This document shows, piece after piece, positions 14,040 to 14,698 of a stretch of DNA of 14,698 nucleotides; the first letter of the stretch is position 1, and each line of letters starts with the position of its first letter. The position numbers and the translations under genes were made by a program. The DNA comes from Caldifarciminota bacterium (GTDB lineage Bacteria > Hydrothermota > Tepidihabitantia > Tepidihabitantales > Tepidihabitantaceae), in the NCBI GenBank assembly GCA_016935775.1, contig JAFGQF010000206.1, forward strand, positions 1 through 14,698. The letters are read 5' to 3'. The notes under the pieces are model-generated. The model did not search any database. It saw nothing but the letters and a program-made list of their open reading frames with translations, and was not told where the DNA came from.

Positions 14040-14366
14040 CTAGGAGTCGTGCCGGGCGGTCAGGCGGAGCCAGAGGCGCCGGGCCCAGGTGCGGCCGCGG
14101 AGCATGAAGAAGGAGAGCAGCGCGCCGAGCAGGGCGTAGATGCCGATTCCCGTCGGGCAGGCCTGCTGGCCGCAGAAGGGGCAGACCGACATCCCGGACA
14201 GGACAGCGCTGAACCCGGCCCAAAGCCCGAGCGCCTTGAGCACGTAGATGAGGCCGCGCGCGGGCCTGCCGTGTGTCGGGTGGACGTGCCCGGGATCAGG
14301 ATTCGGTGCCGGCGGGTCGCCGCGCGACGGGGCGGGTCGCTTTGCTTCGGATGCGGAATGCGCCAT
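14040..14366 (-). CDS. Small membrane protein with Cys-rich loop, unknown function
   Basis: A 108-residue protein. The first 38 residues are Pro-rich and polar, with several His (GHVHPTHGRP). Two hydrophobic helices follow, about residues 39-62 and 73-90, joined by a short loop CPFCGQQACP containing a CxxC and a third Cys. The tail is basic (RGRTWARRLWLRLTARH), indicating a cytoplasmic C-terminus. The Cys loop could bind a metal or form a disulfide, but no family is recognised. There is no ribosome binding site before ATG 14366. A promoter at 14379-14406 puts the -10 box 12 nt before the ATG, so the mRNA is probably nearly leaderless. The helix pattern makes this frame far more credible than the overlapping one from 14698. 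Confidence 0.7.
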   Translation of the reverse strand: MAHSASEAKRPAPSRGDPPAPNPDPGHVHPTHGRPARGLIYVLKALGLWAGFSAVLSGMSVCPFCGQQACPTGIGIYALLGALLSFFMLRGRTWARRLWLRLTARHDS

Positions 14367-14698
14367 GCTGGCGCTATTAGTATGGCTCCTGCCGGCCGGG
14401 AGTCAACAGCCCGTTTCCGGATTCCGGCCGAGGGCTGGGGGAGGTGGTCGGCGAGTTCCGCCCGGTCGGTGTCGCCTGCCACGAGCGTGGTGGTGTCGCC
14501 CCGGATGCTCGCCATTATCCGCCAGCGGGTGCTGACCGGCGACACGTCCCGGTACTCCTCCCAGACGCAGACTCCGCCGGTCATATCAAGCGAAGGATTC
14601 CGCTTCTCGGTGGTCGTCACCGTGCTCGCGCAGGTGAAGTTGCTCCACGAACCGCCGCCCGAGGCAATCTCGTGCCTGGCCAGGGCGATGAACTCCTC
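14060..14698 (-). CDS. 3' part of an unrecognised, probably exported protein (5' end beyond window; true 3' end uncertain)
   Basis: The frame is open from the right edge leftward to a stop at 14060. From 14698 to about 14440 it looks coding: G/C-ending codons and a sensible protein with SWSNFTCAST, GGVCVWEEYRDVSPVSTRW and IMASIRGDTTTLVAGDTD, rich in Thr, Ser and Trp like an extracellular or pilin-like protein. After about 14440 the codon pattern worsens, and from 14366 on the frame is the Arg/Ser/Pro-rich shadow of the small Cys-rich membrane protein. The real gene therefore probably ends near 14400-14440, which needs a frameshift, for example at the C5 run near 14437-14441. Shifted frames meet stops at TGA or TAA close to 14380-14405. 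Identity unknown. Confidence 0.45.
   Translation of the reverse strand, partial: EEFIALARHEIASGGGSWSNFTCASTVTTTEKRNPSLDMTGGVCVWEEYRDVSPVSTRWRIMASIRGDTTTLVAGDTDRAELADHLPQPSAGIRKRAVDSRPAGAILIAPAWRIPHPKQSDPPRRAATRRHRILIPGTSTRHTAGPRAASSTCSRRSGFGPGSALSCPGCRSAPSAASRPARRESASTPCSARCSPSSCSAAAPGPGASGSA
14379..14406 (-). promoter_or_regulatory. Predicted promoter of the small Cys-rich membrane protein gene
   Basis: TTGACT (14401-14406) and CATACT (14379-14384), 16 bp apart on the minus strand. The start is predicted about 5 nt before the ATG at 14366. The -10 matches consensus at 4 of 6 positions. Confidence 0.45.

Noticed and set aside
14019..14046. Plus-strand promoter starting with TTGACT at 14019
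   Set aside because: With 16 bp spacing the -10 would be TAGGAG, a poor match, and no plus-strand gene follows.

Overview
The window is a GC-rich (strongly G/C at third codon positions) bacterial chromosome segment with tightly packed genes, nearly all on the minus strand. It carries a bacterial ribosomal/translation/lipid operon (uL13, uS9, uS2, EF-Ts, UMP kinase, RRF, UPP synthase, CDP-DAG synthase) plus families common in uncultured lineages (a Minf_1886-type protein and a UPF0282-type metallo-hydrolase otherwise best known from archaea). This fits an uncultured bacterial phylum, perhaps of the WOR-3/Stahlbacteria kind. That placement is a weak inference. No plasmid, phage or IS genes, rRNA, tRNA or CRISPR array is visible.

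Layout, read in the minus-strand direction from right to left. (1) 14060-14698 is the 3' part of a gene entering from the right edge; its end is unresolved because its frame runs over the next gene. (2) 14040-14366 is a small two-helix membrane protein with a Cys-rich loop. (3) 12749-13930 is an AspC-like PLP aminotransferase. (4) 11938-12748 is an 811-bp gene-poor stretch. (5) 11487-11937 is the only plus-strand unit, a hicB-hicA toxin-antitoxin pair, transcribed back to back with (6) the Minf_1886 gene plus a DinG-type iron-sulfur helicase gene (11408 to 9095). (7) 8986 to 3095 is a nine-gene operon: rplM-rpsI-rpsB-tsf-pyrH-frr-uppS-cdsA-UPF0282. Most junctions overlap, and the operon starts from two tandem promoters. 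(8) 2952 to the left edge is a four-gene operon encoding only membrane proteins of unknown role: a signal peptide/Fn3/alpha-beta protein, a polytopic protein, a protein with two membrane helices and a large domain, and another polytopic protein cut by the left edge.

How the parts work together: the large operon links ribosome assembly, elongation and recycling (uL13, uS9, uS2, EF-Ts, RRF) to pyrimidine nucleotide supply (PyrH), lipid carrier for the cell wall (UppS) and phospholipid synthesis (CdsA). The final UPF0282 gene stands where dxr/rseP often follow cdsA in other bacteria. The membrane operon is the best candidate for an undescribed system. Two of its products seem to share a distantly related alpha/beta domain, but charge distribution places those domains on opposite sides of the membrane.

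Regulatory pattern: all seven promoters I could place by eye have a 16-bp spacer between -35 and -10. Several have the -10 box only 5-12 nt upstream of a start codon, implying leaderless or near-leaderless mRNAs beside genes that use strong AGGAGG ribosome binding sites.
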